A stretch of DNA of 48,090 nt from positions 1 through 48,090 of the forward strand of contig CANQQV010000012.1 of NCBI GenBank assembly GCA_947626095.1. Direction: 5' to 3'. Positions 34,217 through 43,732 of this stretch are shown here, piece by piece. Made by a program: the position numbers and the translations under genes. The notes beneath the pieces were generated by a model. The model was not told the DNA's origin. It ran no database searches and saw only the letters and a list, made by a program, of their open reading frames with translations. The DNA is from an uncultured Bacilli bacterium (GTDB taxonomy: Bacteria; Bacillota_I; Bacilli_A; RF39; UBA660). Position 1 is the first letter of the stretch; each line of letters opens with the position of its first letter.

Positions 34217-34634
34217 ATTTATTTTGTAACATTTTTAATAAATCAATTTTAAACATATCTTTAGAAGCATTTTTCTTAGAAATCATTATTCCTTTATAAG
34301 TTGTTAATTCAGATTGATGTCCTTCTAAAAGAATATCAGATGGTGTAATAGTATTTAACATAATAGTTTGTTCTTTAATATATACGGTATATATTAATTT
34401 TACATCACCATGAACTTGTCTGAACATACTATCACTAGGAAGTTTTAGCTCATAAGTTTCAGTACCTGCTTTTTTATTTTGACTTGTTAATTCACCAACA
34501 AATTTACCATTTCTTAATGCTGGATAGTATTCGAAGTTTAATTTTTTATAAGCAAGCATGTTATATTTTTTTAAAGCTCTTTCTAGTTTTTTAAATTCGT
34601 TTTCGTTAATGTAATCTAAAACATATCCTTTCAT
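34215..34634 (-). CDS. Unknown 139-aa protein
   Basis: A soluble, basic protein with mixed helical and strand character. No motif or family is recognised; the middle (residues about 65-115) is beta-rich, with KLIYTVYIKEQTIMLNTITP. It is transcribed alone: a near-consensus promoter lies upstream (34750-34778) with a leader of about 100 nt, and a terminator overlaps its stop. AGGGGGAAT precedes the ATG. Confidence 0.78.
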   Translation of the reverse strand: MKGYVLDYINENEFKKLERALKKYNMLAYKKLNFEYYPALRNGKFVGELTSQNKKAGTETYELKLPSDSMFRQVHGDVKLIYTVYIKEQTIMLNTITPSDILLEGHQSELTTYKGIMISKKNASKDMFKIDLLKMLQNK

Positions 34635-34749
34635 TTTGATTCCCCCTAAACTTCTTTTTGTGCTTATAGTCTAGCATAAAAAGCCTAACCCCGTCAAATT
34701 TTGCCTTATTATTCTGAAAAAATCTATTATATGATGGTTTTGGATTACT

Positions 34750-34778
34750 ATTATAACAACTTCGTTCCCTTTTTTCAA
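34750..34778 (-). promoter_or_regulatory. Promoter of the 139-aa gene
   Basis: On the minus strand TTGAAA (34773-34778), 17 nt, TATAAT (34750-34755). A second possible promoter lies in the leader: TTGACG, 18 nt, and TAGACT preceded by TGC, ending near 34668. Two start sites are possible. Confidence 0.65.
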
Positions 34779-34800
34779 GGAAAATTGACGCTTTTTAGTG

Positions 34801-34835
34801 AAAAAAGTAGCAAAATTGGATCATTTTGCTACTTT
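34801..34835 (-). terminator. Terminator of the pfkB-smr pair
   Basis: AAAGTAGCAAAAT (34804-34816) pairs perfectly with ATTTTGCTACTTT (34823-34835); a run of A upstream gives the minus-strand T tract. It overlaps the Smr stop codon. Confidence 0.88.
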
Positions 34836-35101
34836 ATATTTAATTCCACTATTGTTTCGCCGTCATTTAAGCCATCAATATAATATCTCTTGACTTCTTT
34901 ACGGGTTTTTAAATAGTTATGAGTTGCTTTTCTCAAAGCACCTGTGCCTTTACCATGAATAATTACTATTTGTTTATTTTTTAGTTTTAAGTTATCATTA
35001 ATAAATGATTTTAAAACGGCGATACATGTTAGGCTCGTTTCACCATGAATATCTAAGTGTGGTAGATGATATGTAAATGGATCACGAATAATTCTGGTCA
35101 T
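34829..35101 (-). CDS. Stand-alone Smr domain protein
   Basis: A 90-residue protein that is nearly all Smr domain. The two Smr signatures are LDIHGET (16-22) and IIHGKGTGALR (48-58). Smr domains at the C-terminus of MutS2 or alone act as endonucleases on DNA or, for some, on mRNA of stalled ribosomes. Both His motifs are intact. It overlaps the end of the PfkB-family gene by 20 nt in a different frame, so the two are translationally linked. Confidence 0.88.
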   Translation of the reverse strand: MTRIIRDPFTYHLPHLDIHGETSLTCIAVLKSFINDNLKLKNKQIVIIHGKGTGALRKATHNYLKTRKEVKRYYIDGLNDGETIVELNIK

Positions 35102-35990
35102 AGATTTTTTTGATTTCTTCTAAGGTTGGAATTGAATTAACGGAGCCAATTTTTGTTGCAGCTAGACCAGCGGCAATACAACCCATTTTTACGGCTTTTT
35201 CAACATCATTACCATTAACTAAAGTATGAGCAAACATGGCTCTAAATATTGAACCACAGCCATGGGTATCACTAACATCTACTTTTAGAGATGGACTTAC
35301 TTTAATTTGACTATTGATACAGTATAGTGCGCCTTTTTCACCTAAAGTAACAACGAATTCGGTATTTAAATATTTTCTTTTTAATTTTTGATATAATTCA
35401 ACGAGCGTTGATGGGACTTGGAAGTCGATTTTAACACCACTTACACTTTCAGCAAACTCTTTTGTACATACAGCGTATTTGGCCTTTTTAAGTAGTTCAA
35501 TAACTGAACTAGTAAGTAAATTAGCGTTTAAAACTGATAGACAATGAGGGAATCTTTCTAGTAAGTTTTTGGCTTGAACTGAATCGTATCCATCAACACA
35601 GATTAAATCTGGGGTAAAATCAAAGTCGCATTTTTTAAGACTTATAAATTTATCTGATAGATTATAAATAGTATGAGTTTTAAGAGCTTTATCAATTAAG
35701 ACGACTGAGATTGATGTATCATTATCATATGATGGTTCAAGATATCTACTATCAATACGTAATTTTTCAAATTCTTTACGAATACGAGTTCCGAAAACAT
35801 CATTACCTAAAACACCAGCAACTGAGGCACTAATGCCCCAACGAGCTAGACAGCAGCCCATAACTCCTGCTTCGCCACCAACATTACCTTGTTTGTCAAA
35901 GAATTCGTTTACACTACCTTCTTTAGGCATTGTATCAACTGGTAAGTCTATTTCATAGCTTACTCTTCCTAAACATATCGCTTTTAGCAT
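35082..35990 (-). CDS. PfkB-family sugar kinase homologue lacking the catalytic Asp
   Basis: Ribokinase-fold protein of 302 residues, usual length. The N-terminal substrate-side motif is GNVGGEAGVMGCCLARWG (35-52), and the C-terminal PfkB signature appears as DTHGCGSIFRAM (241-252). In active kinases this motif is DTxGAGD and its Asp is the catalytic base; here it is Ser247, and the preceding Ala is Cys. The anion-hole Gly residues remain. It may be a non-catalytic binding protein or use another base. The substrate is unknown. The promoter is near-consensus, with AAAGGTGATT before the ATG. It overlaps the Smr gene. Confidence 0.88.
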   Translation of the reverse strand: MLKAICLGRVSYEIDLPVDTMPKEGSVNEFFDKQGNVGGEAGVMGCCLARWGISASVAGVLGNDVFGTRIRKEFEKLRIDSRYLEPSYDNDTSISVVLIDKALKTHTIYNLSDKFISLKKCDFDFTPDLICVDGYDSVQAKNLLERFPHCLSVLNANLLTSSVIELLKKAKYAVCTKEFAESVSGVKIDFQVPSTLVELYQKLKRKYLNTEFVVTLGEKGALYCINSQIKVSPSLKVDVSDTHGCGSIFRAMFAHTLVNGNDVEKAVKMGCIAAGLAATKIGSVNSIPTLEEIKKIYDQNYS

Positions 35991-36017
35991 TTTTCAATCA
36001 CCTTTTATTCTTTTATA

Positions 36018-36046
36018 ATTATAATATATATTTTATTTCTTATCAA
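36018..36046 (-). promoter_or_regulatory. Promoter of the pfkB-smr pair
   Basis: On the minus strand TTGATA (36041-36046), 17 nt, TATAAT (36018-36023), upstream of AAAGGTGATT and the ATG at 35990. Confidence 0.7.
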
Positions 36047-36065
36047 TTAGTAAATAATACATTAG

Positions 36066-36092
36066 AAAAGATTACTTTGTAAGTAATCTTTC
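36066..36092 (-). terminator. Terminator of the giant surface protein gene
   Basis: AAGATTACTT (36068-36077) pairs perfectly with AAGTAATCTT (36081-36090). On the minus strand it ends the 36098-43420 gene; the following T tract is short (CTTTTCT). Confidence 0.7.
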
Positions 36093-36097
36093 TTCTT

Positions 36098-39000
36098 TTA
36101 TTCAGTTGGTATAACAAATTCTGTTACTTGTTGTGGTTTATTTTTATCATAAACTTTACCATTAAAGTCATCTGTACCATTTTTGATAGTGTAGTATAAG
36201 TCTTGACGTACAACTGTACTGTTATTAAAGTTTTTAACTTTACTATTAATTATATAATTATTACGATTTGCAACATAATTATCACTATCTACTGGGTATT
36301 TTTCTTCAGCTTCTTGGCGTTTAGTTATTACGGCTTTGGCATCTTCACGTAAAGCATTGTAGAATCTAATAAAGTAGTCATTGACATTTATTTGTTGAAT
36401 ATATGCTAAATTGGTTTTTACTTCATTAAATCTTTGCTGACGATAGACTTTGAAGGTTATGTTATTATTTCCAGTGATGGTTTGAAGTGCCATTAAGTCA
36501 GTTTTATAATCAACGTTTGATTCTTTTTTGTTTCCATTGTCATCAAAGACATAACTCTTACCGTCTGAGGCAACATTAGCTATAGTTTTTTTAATAGAAT
36601 TACGATTACTATAGTATTCAATGTAGCCTGCATCATAACCGGCATAACCTAACATTTCATAAGCCCACCATTTGATACTATATGAGTCTGGTCGTCCTTC
36701 ATCGTTATGTGGCATGTACCAACGAACTTGGTTAATATTTGGACCACCGTAGCGATTAGTTGTAATAGTTGAAGCGATGACACCTGGGTACATAACTAGA
36801 TGATGGTCATATAAATCATCAAGGGTTTGAATATTCCAACTCTTGTATTCTTCTAGTGATACTTCAGAATAGAATGAATGTTGACGTTTTAAGTATTCAT
36901 GACCAGCTAAAGTATTAGTTTTTTCGCGTGGATATGTTACTTCTACAACTAAAGCTGCTTGTTCTTCAACTGGTAGTTTTAAGAAGGCTTGGCCTTCAAT
37001 ATAATCCATAATATAAACTGTATCAAATAGTTTTTGATAGAAGTCTTGGATTTTAGCTGGACTATTAATTCGATCTGGCGTTAAATTAGCGGCGATACGA
37101 TCACCTTTATTATAACGACTTGATAAGTTCATAACAATATCGGCTGGACCAAAGCTTTGAGTTAAGTTACCATCAGCATAGTCTTCACCACCGGCATCGA
37201 AACGACGACCATAGTTCTTTAAGAACAATCTAGCATCCATATTATGAGCTGTTTCATGAGACCAAGTACTATATGTCCAATTACCATCTAAACAACCTTC
37301 AGCACGCCAAATGATATATGCACCGTTGGCTGTTGCAGCATTGCCGTCTGGATAAGCCCACTGACCTATTACTTCGTTAAAGTTTTTATGGAATGGTTCT
37401 TCTGTTGAATATGGATTTTGATTAGTTAGAATTCCATTTTCGTAGGTAAATCTCTTATCTATCTGAATTGTATGAATACTATTAAATACTTCAGCATCGT
37501 TAATAATTAAAGCGGTTGTATTATAATAATCACTCATTCTCGTTGTATAGATAGCTACTCTTTCTTGGAAGGCTTTTTGCTCTTCGGCGTTAAATGGATC
37601 ATTAATATATGTTCTTTCAGCACCGATGACAAATTGACCTGGGGTAGAGATAATATAAGCCGCTCTTTCTGGAAGAGTTAAGATTGGTAAGGCATAATTA
37701 TACCATGTAACACCCGTATTTTTGTCTTGAGTTTTAATATGATCCCATAAACGATATTCAATGTCAGGACGGTTTTTAACGTCTAATTCAACTAAATATC
37801 CTTTAAATTCTTTAGCAAACCAATCAGCAGTTTTTTCTTTAGTTAATGTTGTAACTAAATAGTCTAAGAAGTTTGGTATATTACTTTGTTTAGTGTATTT
37901 ACTTAAGATATTTGTATACACATCGCTTGTACGATTAGTTTCGAAGTTTTTACTATCTTTTAAGTAAGCATTAACGATATTTTTAGTATTCATTTCACTA
38001 TCAAAGCCTGTACTATCGAATAGAATAAAATCATATAGTTTCATACCGGCAATATCAATATCATAGAATCTTCTAAAATAATTATAAACGTATAAGGTTT
38101 TAATGAAGTTTTCATCGTCTTTGATTTCTCTTTCAAGGTAATCACTAATTGCTTCGTTAGTATTACCATTAGCTTGATTTGTAATAGATATATATTTTAA
38201 GACAAATTCACGTAGTTCTTTTTTAGTTGTATCGTTATAGAATTCTTTATATAGACGACTATCAGATCCAGGTGTTAAAGGATCTAAATTATCATCGTAA
38301 TTTAGATTATTTAGATAATTGGTTAAATTATTGACTAGTTGTGAATTGTTATCGATTAGATAGTGATTAAAGGTATAATCAGTTTTTAATGATGTTATAC
38401 GATAGCTAGCAACCATGTCATATAATTTATCAAATTTAACTTCATATTCTTCGAGTGTATTATCTTCATAAACGATTTTTAATTTAGTTATTTTATTATA
38501 ATCACTAGTAGTTAAATAAGTTACTATATTACCGTTTGTATCAAGTGGTATTAAATGTTTGATATTCTTAGTAGCTAAGTTACTATTATTACTGATATTC
38601 TTGGCATTTTTGGCGATTTTCTTACTGTCATAGAATGGTGTTAATTTTATTAAGTTACCGTATAGATGGTATTCTTTTTCTTCTTCGTAATCATCGATAA
38701 CTTGGTCTAAGTCTAAGATTGAGTTTGTTTCAGCCATGAAGATTGGATAACCTTCATATATCGCGGTACTCATGTTCCAAATTTTTGTGTCGAAATGGGC
38801 TTGCTGGTAAATTTCGATAATGGCTTCATCACCAATGTGGAATCTAACATTAGTTACACCATTTTCAGTCGATTCTTTATCTTCTTGTAGTAAATTATAG
38901 TTATTTCTAATTTCTTTAGCGTTGTTAGTAAAACCATTATTAGCTTGACCATATTTGGCGACATTATCAATGAAGGTTGAAGTTGGCGATGAAGAGCATG

Positions 39001-42000
39001 CAAAGTAGCAGGAAATATTTGCTATTTTAGCTGGTCCATTATTTATTTCAACGGCAGCAATATTATTTTTTAATTCACTATTTGTGGCATTGCCAACTAA
39101 GCCACCGATATAATCAGTATTAGCAGTTATTGTACCAATAGCGATGTTATTATATAATTTAGAATTTTCTAATTTACCAACTAAGCCACCAGTATTTTGG
39201 CCTTCGTCTGTTCCTTTAATATTAATGTTATTGATTTTAGATTTTTCAATTAAGGAATTATTAGTTGCTTCCCCTACTAAACCACCAACTTTTTCAGTAC
39301 TATTATTAATATTTAAACGATTAATATTAACATTTGATATTGTAGTATTACTGATTGAATTAGCTATTGCACCTTTATATTTACTATCATTTAAGTTAAT
39401 TGTATCTAGTTTTAAATTTTTAATTGTGCCATTTTTAATTGTTTTAAATAATGGACGATCTAGATTTTTAATACGATAGTTATTACCATTAAATGTACCA
39501 GTATATTCGACATCAAAGATATAATCAGTACTGATATCAAGAGTTGATAAATCAAGATCGGCACCTAAAGTGATATTAGATGATGGATCTTTTTTGATTT
39601 GGTCGATTATTTGAGAAATCGTTGCGGGACGAGCACTATTTGTTACTTCGCCGTTTTCAATTAAGCCAAAGTCGATTCTTAAATCTTGTTTTTCTTCATT
39701 TTTTTCACGAATAACATATTCATAATCTAGAACAAGAATTAAGTGATTATTTTCTTTTAGAACACGTTTAATTTTAGCATGAACAGTTGGTAATTTGGCC
39801 ATATTAATTTTAACAAAGTAGTTTTCAGGATGTGCTTCAATGTCACTAACTGTAACTGTTTCGATAGCTGTTATTTTTTCGATTGTATTTTTATATAAAG
39901 TGACATCAGTTATTTTTTTCATTTCGATATAATTTTTATCTAAGGAGATTACTTCATCTAAAAGTAGAACATTAGTAAAATGATTTATATCATCGATTTT
40001 AATATCACGATCATAATTACCATATACTTTAACGTAGTATCTAATTGTACCATCTTTATTAATAGTTATTTCTTTGTTGAATGGATATGATGCAATTAGT
40101 TCATTATCTTCATTGTATAGATTTACTTTGACATTATCTTCTAAACGATTATAAACGGCATTATCATTATCTTTAAGATTTAACTTGATTTTAACATTAT
40201 CTTCGTTATCTTCGAATTTAAAGTCATAGATACTTATTTTATCTTTTAAGACTTCAATTTGAATACTATTATTATCTTTTAAAGATATTTTTTTACCATT
40301 ACTTAAGATTAAGTCAGTAATGATTAAATCTTTAAGACCAGCAGTATTATAGCCATCTATTTCGGCTTCGTATGTATCATCGTTTTTAGTTAATTGATAT
40401 TCTTTACCTTCGACAATTATGCGATCTAAGTTTGATAATTCGTTATTTTTGATTTTAAAACTAAGTTTTATTTTAGATAATTTTTCAAAATATCTATTGT
40501 TTTGGCCGTTAGTAGTTATGTCACTTAATTCGATATTGGCGTATTTATCTGTGTTATATAAGCCGTATGTTGTTTGATATATTTCAGTGTCTGTATAGTA
40601 ATTAGTAGGTTTTTCTTCAGTTATAGTATTTGTATCTAAATCATATGTTCCATTGAAGGTTAAGTTTAATTCTTCGTCTTTTGGAACTTGAGTGAAAGTT
40701 ATTTCGTTTTCACCATATTTTATTTCATGTGTTTCTTCACCTAAAGTTACGGTACCTTTTTCAAAACCACCTTTATCATCTTGAACATAGAAACGGAATT
40801 TTACTGTGCCATTTGTATAATCTTCATCAAGAATTTTTAAATCTTTGATGGAAGGTTTATCTTTTAAAACATCGATTTTAGTTTCATAAGGAGCAACAGC
40901 AAAATAGGCTTGGCTGATACCTTGGTATGATTCAACTGCTAGTTTAACACGGGTAATATTTAAATTAATAATTCCTGATTCGTTTGGAATGGTAAAGGTA
41001 ATTGTTGTGCCACCATCACCAGTTTCGCCATTAACGGCATTGGTTCCACCATCATAATTTAAGCCATTAATTGTCGCTCCAGAAATGCGGTTATATTTTT
41101 TTCTTAGTTCTGGACTTATATTAACGTATATTTTTATTTGATATTTAGTTTGTCCTTTAGTTGGATATGGGGTTAATTCAAACTTATTATTTTGATTTAT
41201 TTTACCAACTTCAATTTTCGTTATTTTAACGTCGGTTTGCGTCACAATTGCTTTTTCGCCAACATTTACTTCATTGTATGTATGACGGTCTGTTCCTAAG
41301 TTATAGTCGGCTAAAAACTTTACTTGGTATCCACCTGATATATTGTCTTTGTATGATACTGGTATACGGTTACCATTTTGGACGTCATTTAGTTTAGTAA
41401 TTAATTTATTATTAGAATCTACTAAGACTAAATTTAAATGACTTAGAGTTTTATCTTGATCAACGACATGGTAATCGACATATAATTGTTCATTACTTTT
41501 ATCATCTTCAATTTTAATATTATCGACTTTAGGACCAACTTTTAGAACCGTATAACTTAAAGGATTCATGTTATAATCTTGATTAAGATTAAAGACTTTA
41601 TAATTACTTATTTCGATTTTATCAATATTGATATGGTAACGACCGAAAGTATCAGTGTTTAGATCTGTTAATTCAACTTGATAGTGATTTTTTTCATATT
41701 TGGGAGTTGCTTTATATCGATGACCATCTATTTCGATATATTCAACTGTATATCCCTTGTTGTTGGTACTTGTAAATTCAATTATTGGTTTTTGGCCTTT
41801 TTCAATTGCATCTGTTATAGAAATGTTTGATATTTTAAAATCATAGTTACTATTAATTGATAAAGTATGATTATATATTTGTTTGTCTTCATATAGATTT
41901 TTATTACCTGTTATACTATTTAGATCATTAGTATCACGGTCATAAGTAGCAAATATTTGAATGGTATAATCTTGTTCTTTTACAAATTCATAAGTAATAC

Positions 42001-43420
42001 TATTTTCTTTAGCAAGATCATTACGATATACTTCTTTATTTTCTTTATCTTCGATTATTATATAACCATTTTTAAAACTATTTTCTTTATCTTGTAAGAT
42101 GAAAGTTAAAGTGTCTGTTTTCTCATCGAAATTGAATTCATCAACGTAAGGTTCATCTTTTAAAACCTCTTTGATAATGATTAGTTCGGTTTTAATTTCA
42201 CGATTATTGACTAATTTAGCTTTGGTAAATTTAAATTCATGAACACCAGAAGTTTTAGGTGTATCTAAAGTAACCGTATAGTAATTGTTATTATATACTA
42301 CTGGGTAATATTTACCATCAATCATTACTTCTTTAATTTTTTCATTTGGTGTTACGGTAGCACTAAATTCAAGTGTTATTTTTCCTTTTTCGGTATATAA
42401 GTTGTCATTGCTTTCTTTACTTCTTAAAGTTACTTTGTAATTAGTCTTTTCGGTTGTATTACCAGCACTATGACCAGCATCATTAACATCTACTTTGCCA
42501 TCATTATTAACATCGTATTTATTAGATGGTTTACTAGGTTTTACGGTAGTTGAATTTTGATTATTGTTATGATTGTTATTTTCGTTATTATTTTCATTTT
42601 CTTCAGAACTATTTTCTTCTTGTGGTTTTGTACCCTGCATGTTAATTAAGTATTTTAAAATTTCTTTAGCATCATTATAATCTTTATTACCGTCGTTATT
42701 AACATCTTTTTTAGCATCGTTGAATATTAATAATGTACTTAATAAAATGATGAAAATAGCTAATGCTGCACTGGTTAAAATGATAATTTTTTTATCTCTT
42801 TTTTTGATTATGATAAAGATTAAACTAATTAATAATAGTACAGTACCAATTGCGGCACCGATAACTATTGGTTCATTAGTAAAAACTTTGATAATTTCTT
42901 CTTTAGCTTCATTAAATGTTATTTTATTGTTATTTGGGATTGTTTCTTCATCTTTGGCATCACGATTTATTGTCAATTCAACATTGGCATTTTTAAAATT
43001 TGTTTTATTTGCACCATCAGATGAAGAAATATTAGTTAAAGTTATGTTTGTAGTACCGGCTGTGGCATTTTTCTTAACTCTTAAACGAATACGAAATAAA
43101 CTATTAGATATTTCACCAGTTTTATTGATTAAACCGAAACGATTATTTTCTGGATTATATAATAATTCAACAACGTCTTCTTGACCAACAAAGTTTTCGT
43201 TTGATATTTCTTCGAAGACATTTTGGTCATATTTTAAAGTAGCAGTTAGAGCATATAACTTTAGATCTGATGGAATTTCAGCATCAACAGTTACAACATC
43301 ACCAGCTTCTAAATCGCTTTTATCTACTTTTAATGTAACTTCGTTATTGGCTAAGGTTAAAACAGGAAATAACAAAATTGTTAGAATAATAATAAAGAGT
43401 AATTTTTTAATATTTTTCAT
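36098..43420 (-). CDS. Giant surface zinc protease, M26 (IgA1 protease/Zmp)-like
   Basis: A 2440-residue protein. A signal peptide (1-24) is followed by a cohesin-like beta domain (about 28-152) and two transmembrane segments (184-206, 211-232). Two dockerin-like calcium loops, DVNNDGNKDYNDAKE (239-253) and DVNNDGKVDVNDA (303-315), are separated by a Glu/Asn linker. At least four repeats of about 180 residues follow, marked by VLKDxPxV and YDxDTN-like turns. GLUG motifs (GGLVG, three copies, 39060-39300) come next, then the M26 segment beginning ILDLDQVIDDYEEEKE. The catalytic motif is HETAH (2055-2059), with Glu2079 as the likely third zinc ligand 20 residues on. No LPXTG is seen. The membrane hairpin would leave cohesin and protease both outside. 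AAAGGTGAG precedes the ATG. Substrate unknown; a host glycoprotein is plausible. Confidence 0.9.
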   Translation of the reverse strand: MKNIKKLLFIIILTILLFPVLTLANNEVTLKVDKSDLEAGDVVTVDAEIPSDLKLYALTATLKYDQNVFEEISNENFVGQEDVVELLYNPENNRFGLINKTGEISNSLFRIRLRVKKNATAGTTNITLTNISSSDGANKTNFKNANVELTINRDAKDEETIPNNNKITFNEAKEEIIKVFTNEPIVIGAAIGTVLLLISLIFIIIKKRDKKIIILTSAALAIFIILLSTLLIFNDAKKDVNNDGNKDYNDAKEILKYLINMQGTKPQEENSSEENENNNENNNHNNNQNSTTVKPSKPSNKYDVNNDGKVDVNDAGHSAGNTTEKTNYKVTLRSKESNDNLYTEKGKITLEFSATVTPNEKIKEVMIDGKYYPVVYNNNYYTVTLDTPKTSGVHEFKFTKAKLVNNREIKTELIIIKEVLKDEPYVDEFNFDEKTDTLTFILQDKENSFKNGYIIIEDKENKEVYRNDLAKENSITYEFVKEQDYTIQIFATYDRDTNDLNSITGNKNLYEDKQIYNHTLSINSNYDFKISNISITDAIEKGQKPIIEFTSTNNKGYTVEYIEIDGHRYKATPKYEKNHYQVELTDLNTDTFGRYHINIDKIEISNYKVFNLNQDYNMNPLSYTVLKVGPKVDNIKIEDDKSNEQLYVDYHVVDQDKTLSHLNLVLVDSNNKLITKLNDVQNGNRIPVSYKDNISGGYQVKFLADYNLGTDRHTYNEVNVGEKAIVTQTDVKITKIEVGKINQNNKFELTPYPTKGQTKYQIKIYVNISPELRKKYNRISGATINGLNYDGGTNAVNGETGDGGTTITFTIPNESGIINLNITRVKLAVESYQGISQAYFAVAPYETKIDVLKDKPSIKDLKILDEDYTNGTVKFRFYVQDDKGGFEKGTVTLGEETHEIKYGENEITFTQVPKDEELNLTFNGTYDLDTNTITEEKPTNYYTDTEIYQTTYGLYNTDKYANIELSDITTNGQNNRYFEKLSKIKLSFKIKNNELSNLDRIIVEGKEYQLTKNDDTYEAEIDGYNTAGLKDLIITDLILSNGKKISLKDNNSIQIEVLKDKISIYDFKFEDNEDNVKIKLNLKDNDNAVYNRLEDNVKVNLYNEDNELIASYPFNKEITINKDGTIRYYVKVYGNYDRDIKIDDINHFTNVLLLDEVISLDKNYIEMKKITDVTLYKNTIEKITAIETVTVSDIEAHPENYFVKINMAKLPTVHAKIKRVLKENNHLILVLDYEYVIREKNEEKQDLRIDFGLIENGEVTNSARPATISQIIDQIKKDPSSNITLGADLDLSTLDISTDYIFDVEYTGTFNGNNYRIKNLDRPLFKTIKNGTIKNLKLDTINLNDSKYKGAIANSISNTTISNVNINRLNINNSTEKVGGLVGEATNNSLIEKSKINNINIKGTDEGQNTGGLVGKLENSKLYNNIAIGTITANTDYIGGLVGNATNSELKNNIAAVEINNGPAKIANISCYFACSSSPTSTFIDNVAKYGQANNGFTNNAKEIRNNYNLLQEDKESTENGVTNVRFHIGDEAIIEIYQQAHFDTKIWNMSTAIYEGYPIFMAETNSILDLDQVIDDYEEEKEYHLYGNLIKLTPFYDSKKIAKNAKNISNNSNLATKNIKHLIPLDTNGNIVTYLTTSDYNKITKLKIVYEDNTLEEYEVKFDKLYDMVASYRITSLKTDYTFNHYLIDNNSQLVNNLTNYLNNLNYDDNLDPLTPGSDSRLYKEFYNDTTKKELREFVLKYISITNQANGNTNEAISDYLEREIKDDENFIKTLYVYNYFRRFYDIDIAGMKLYDFILFDSTGFDSEMNTKNIVNAYLKDSKNFETNRTSDVYTNILSKYTKQSNIPNFLDYLVTTLTKEKTADWFAKEFKGYLVELDVKNRPDIEYRLWDHIKTQDKNTGVTWYNYALPILTLPERAAYIISTPGQFVIGAERTYINDPFNAEEQKAFQERVAIYTTRMSDYYNTTALIINDAEVFNSIHTIQIDKRFTYENGILTNQNPYSTEEPFHKNFNEVIGQWAYPDGNAATANGAYIIWRAEGCLDGNWTYSTWSHETAHNMDARLFLKNYGRRFDAGGEDYADGNLTQSFGPADIVMNLSSRYNKGDRIAANLTPDRINSPAKIQDFYQKLFDTVYIMDYIEGQAFLKLPVEEQAALVVEVTYPREKTNTLAGHEYLKRQHSFYSEVSLEEYKSWNIQTLDDLYDHHLVMYPGVIASTITTNRYGGPNINQVRWYMPHNDEGRPDSYSIKWWAYEMLGYAGYDAGYIEYYSNRNSIKKTIANVASDGKSYVFDDNGNKKESNVDYKTDLMALQTITGNNNITFKVYRQQRFNEVKTNLAYIQQINVNDYFIRFYNALREDAKAVITKRQEAEEKYPVDSDNYVANRNNYIINSKVKNFNNSTVVRQDLYYTIKNGTDDFNGKVYDKNKPQQVTEFVIPTE

Positions 43421-43462
43421 AAACAGACACTCACCTTTTAAAATACTTTTGTTTGGCTCTAT

Positions 43463-43491
43463 ATTCTAGCATAAGTTCTTTTTTATCGCAA
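43463..43491 (-). promoter_or_regulatory. Promoter of the giant protease gene
   Basis: On the minus strand TTGCGA (43486-43491), 17 nt, TAGAAT (43463-43468) with TGC just before it (extended -10). Confidence 0.65.
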
Positions 43492-43552
43492 GATTTCCTG
43501 TAATTTAGGGAAATTTTAATATTTTTATGGTAATTAACGTTTTTATATGAAG

Positions 43553-43732
43553 TAAAAAAAGACTAAAATTTTTAGTCTTTAGTTTAAAATATTTATTTTT
43601 TTAAAATTTTCTTAAGCTATTAATATGGTTTTTAACTTGTGATATTTCTTCTCTTTTCTTTTTTTTATCTGTCTTATTTCTTTCTTCAATTTTTGGACTA
43701 TTTAACGTATAAATAAATTTATTAAACTATTT
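43553..43732 (-). terminator. Terminator and spacer after the HELGH metalloprotease gene
   Basis: AAGACTAA (43559-43566) pairs with TTAGTCTT (43572-43579); A7 before it gives the minus-strand T tract. Between it and the gene (43581-43732) an open stretch continues in the frame of the upstream gene after its stop. It reads as a Lys/Glu-rich helix ending TAA, with no start codon or ribosome binding site. It may be a coding remnant or chance. Positions 43492-43552 show nothing recognisable. Confidence 0.6.

Noticed and set aside
39144-39479. Plus-strand open frame of 111 codons inside the giant protease gene
   Set aside because: It lies wholly antisense to the GLUG region of a clear gene and has no family features.
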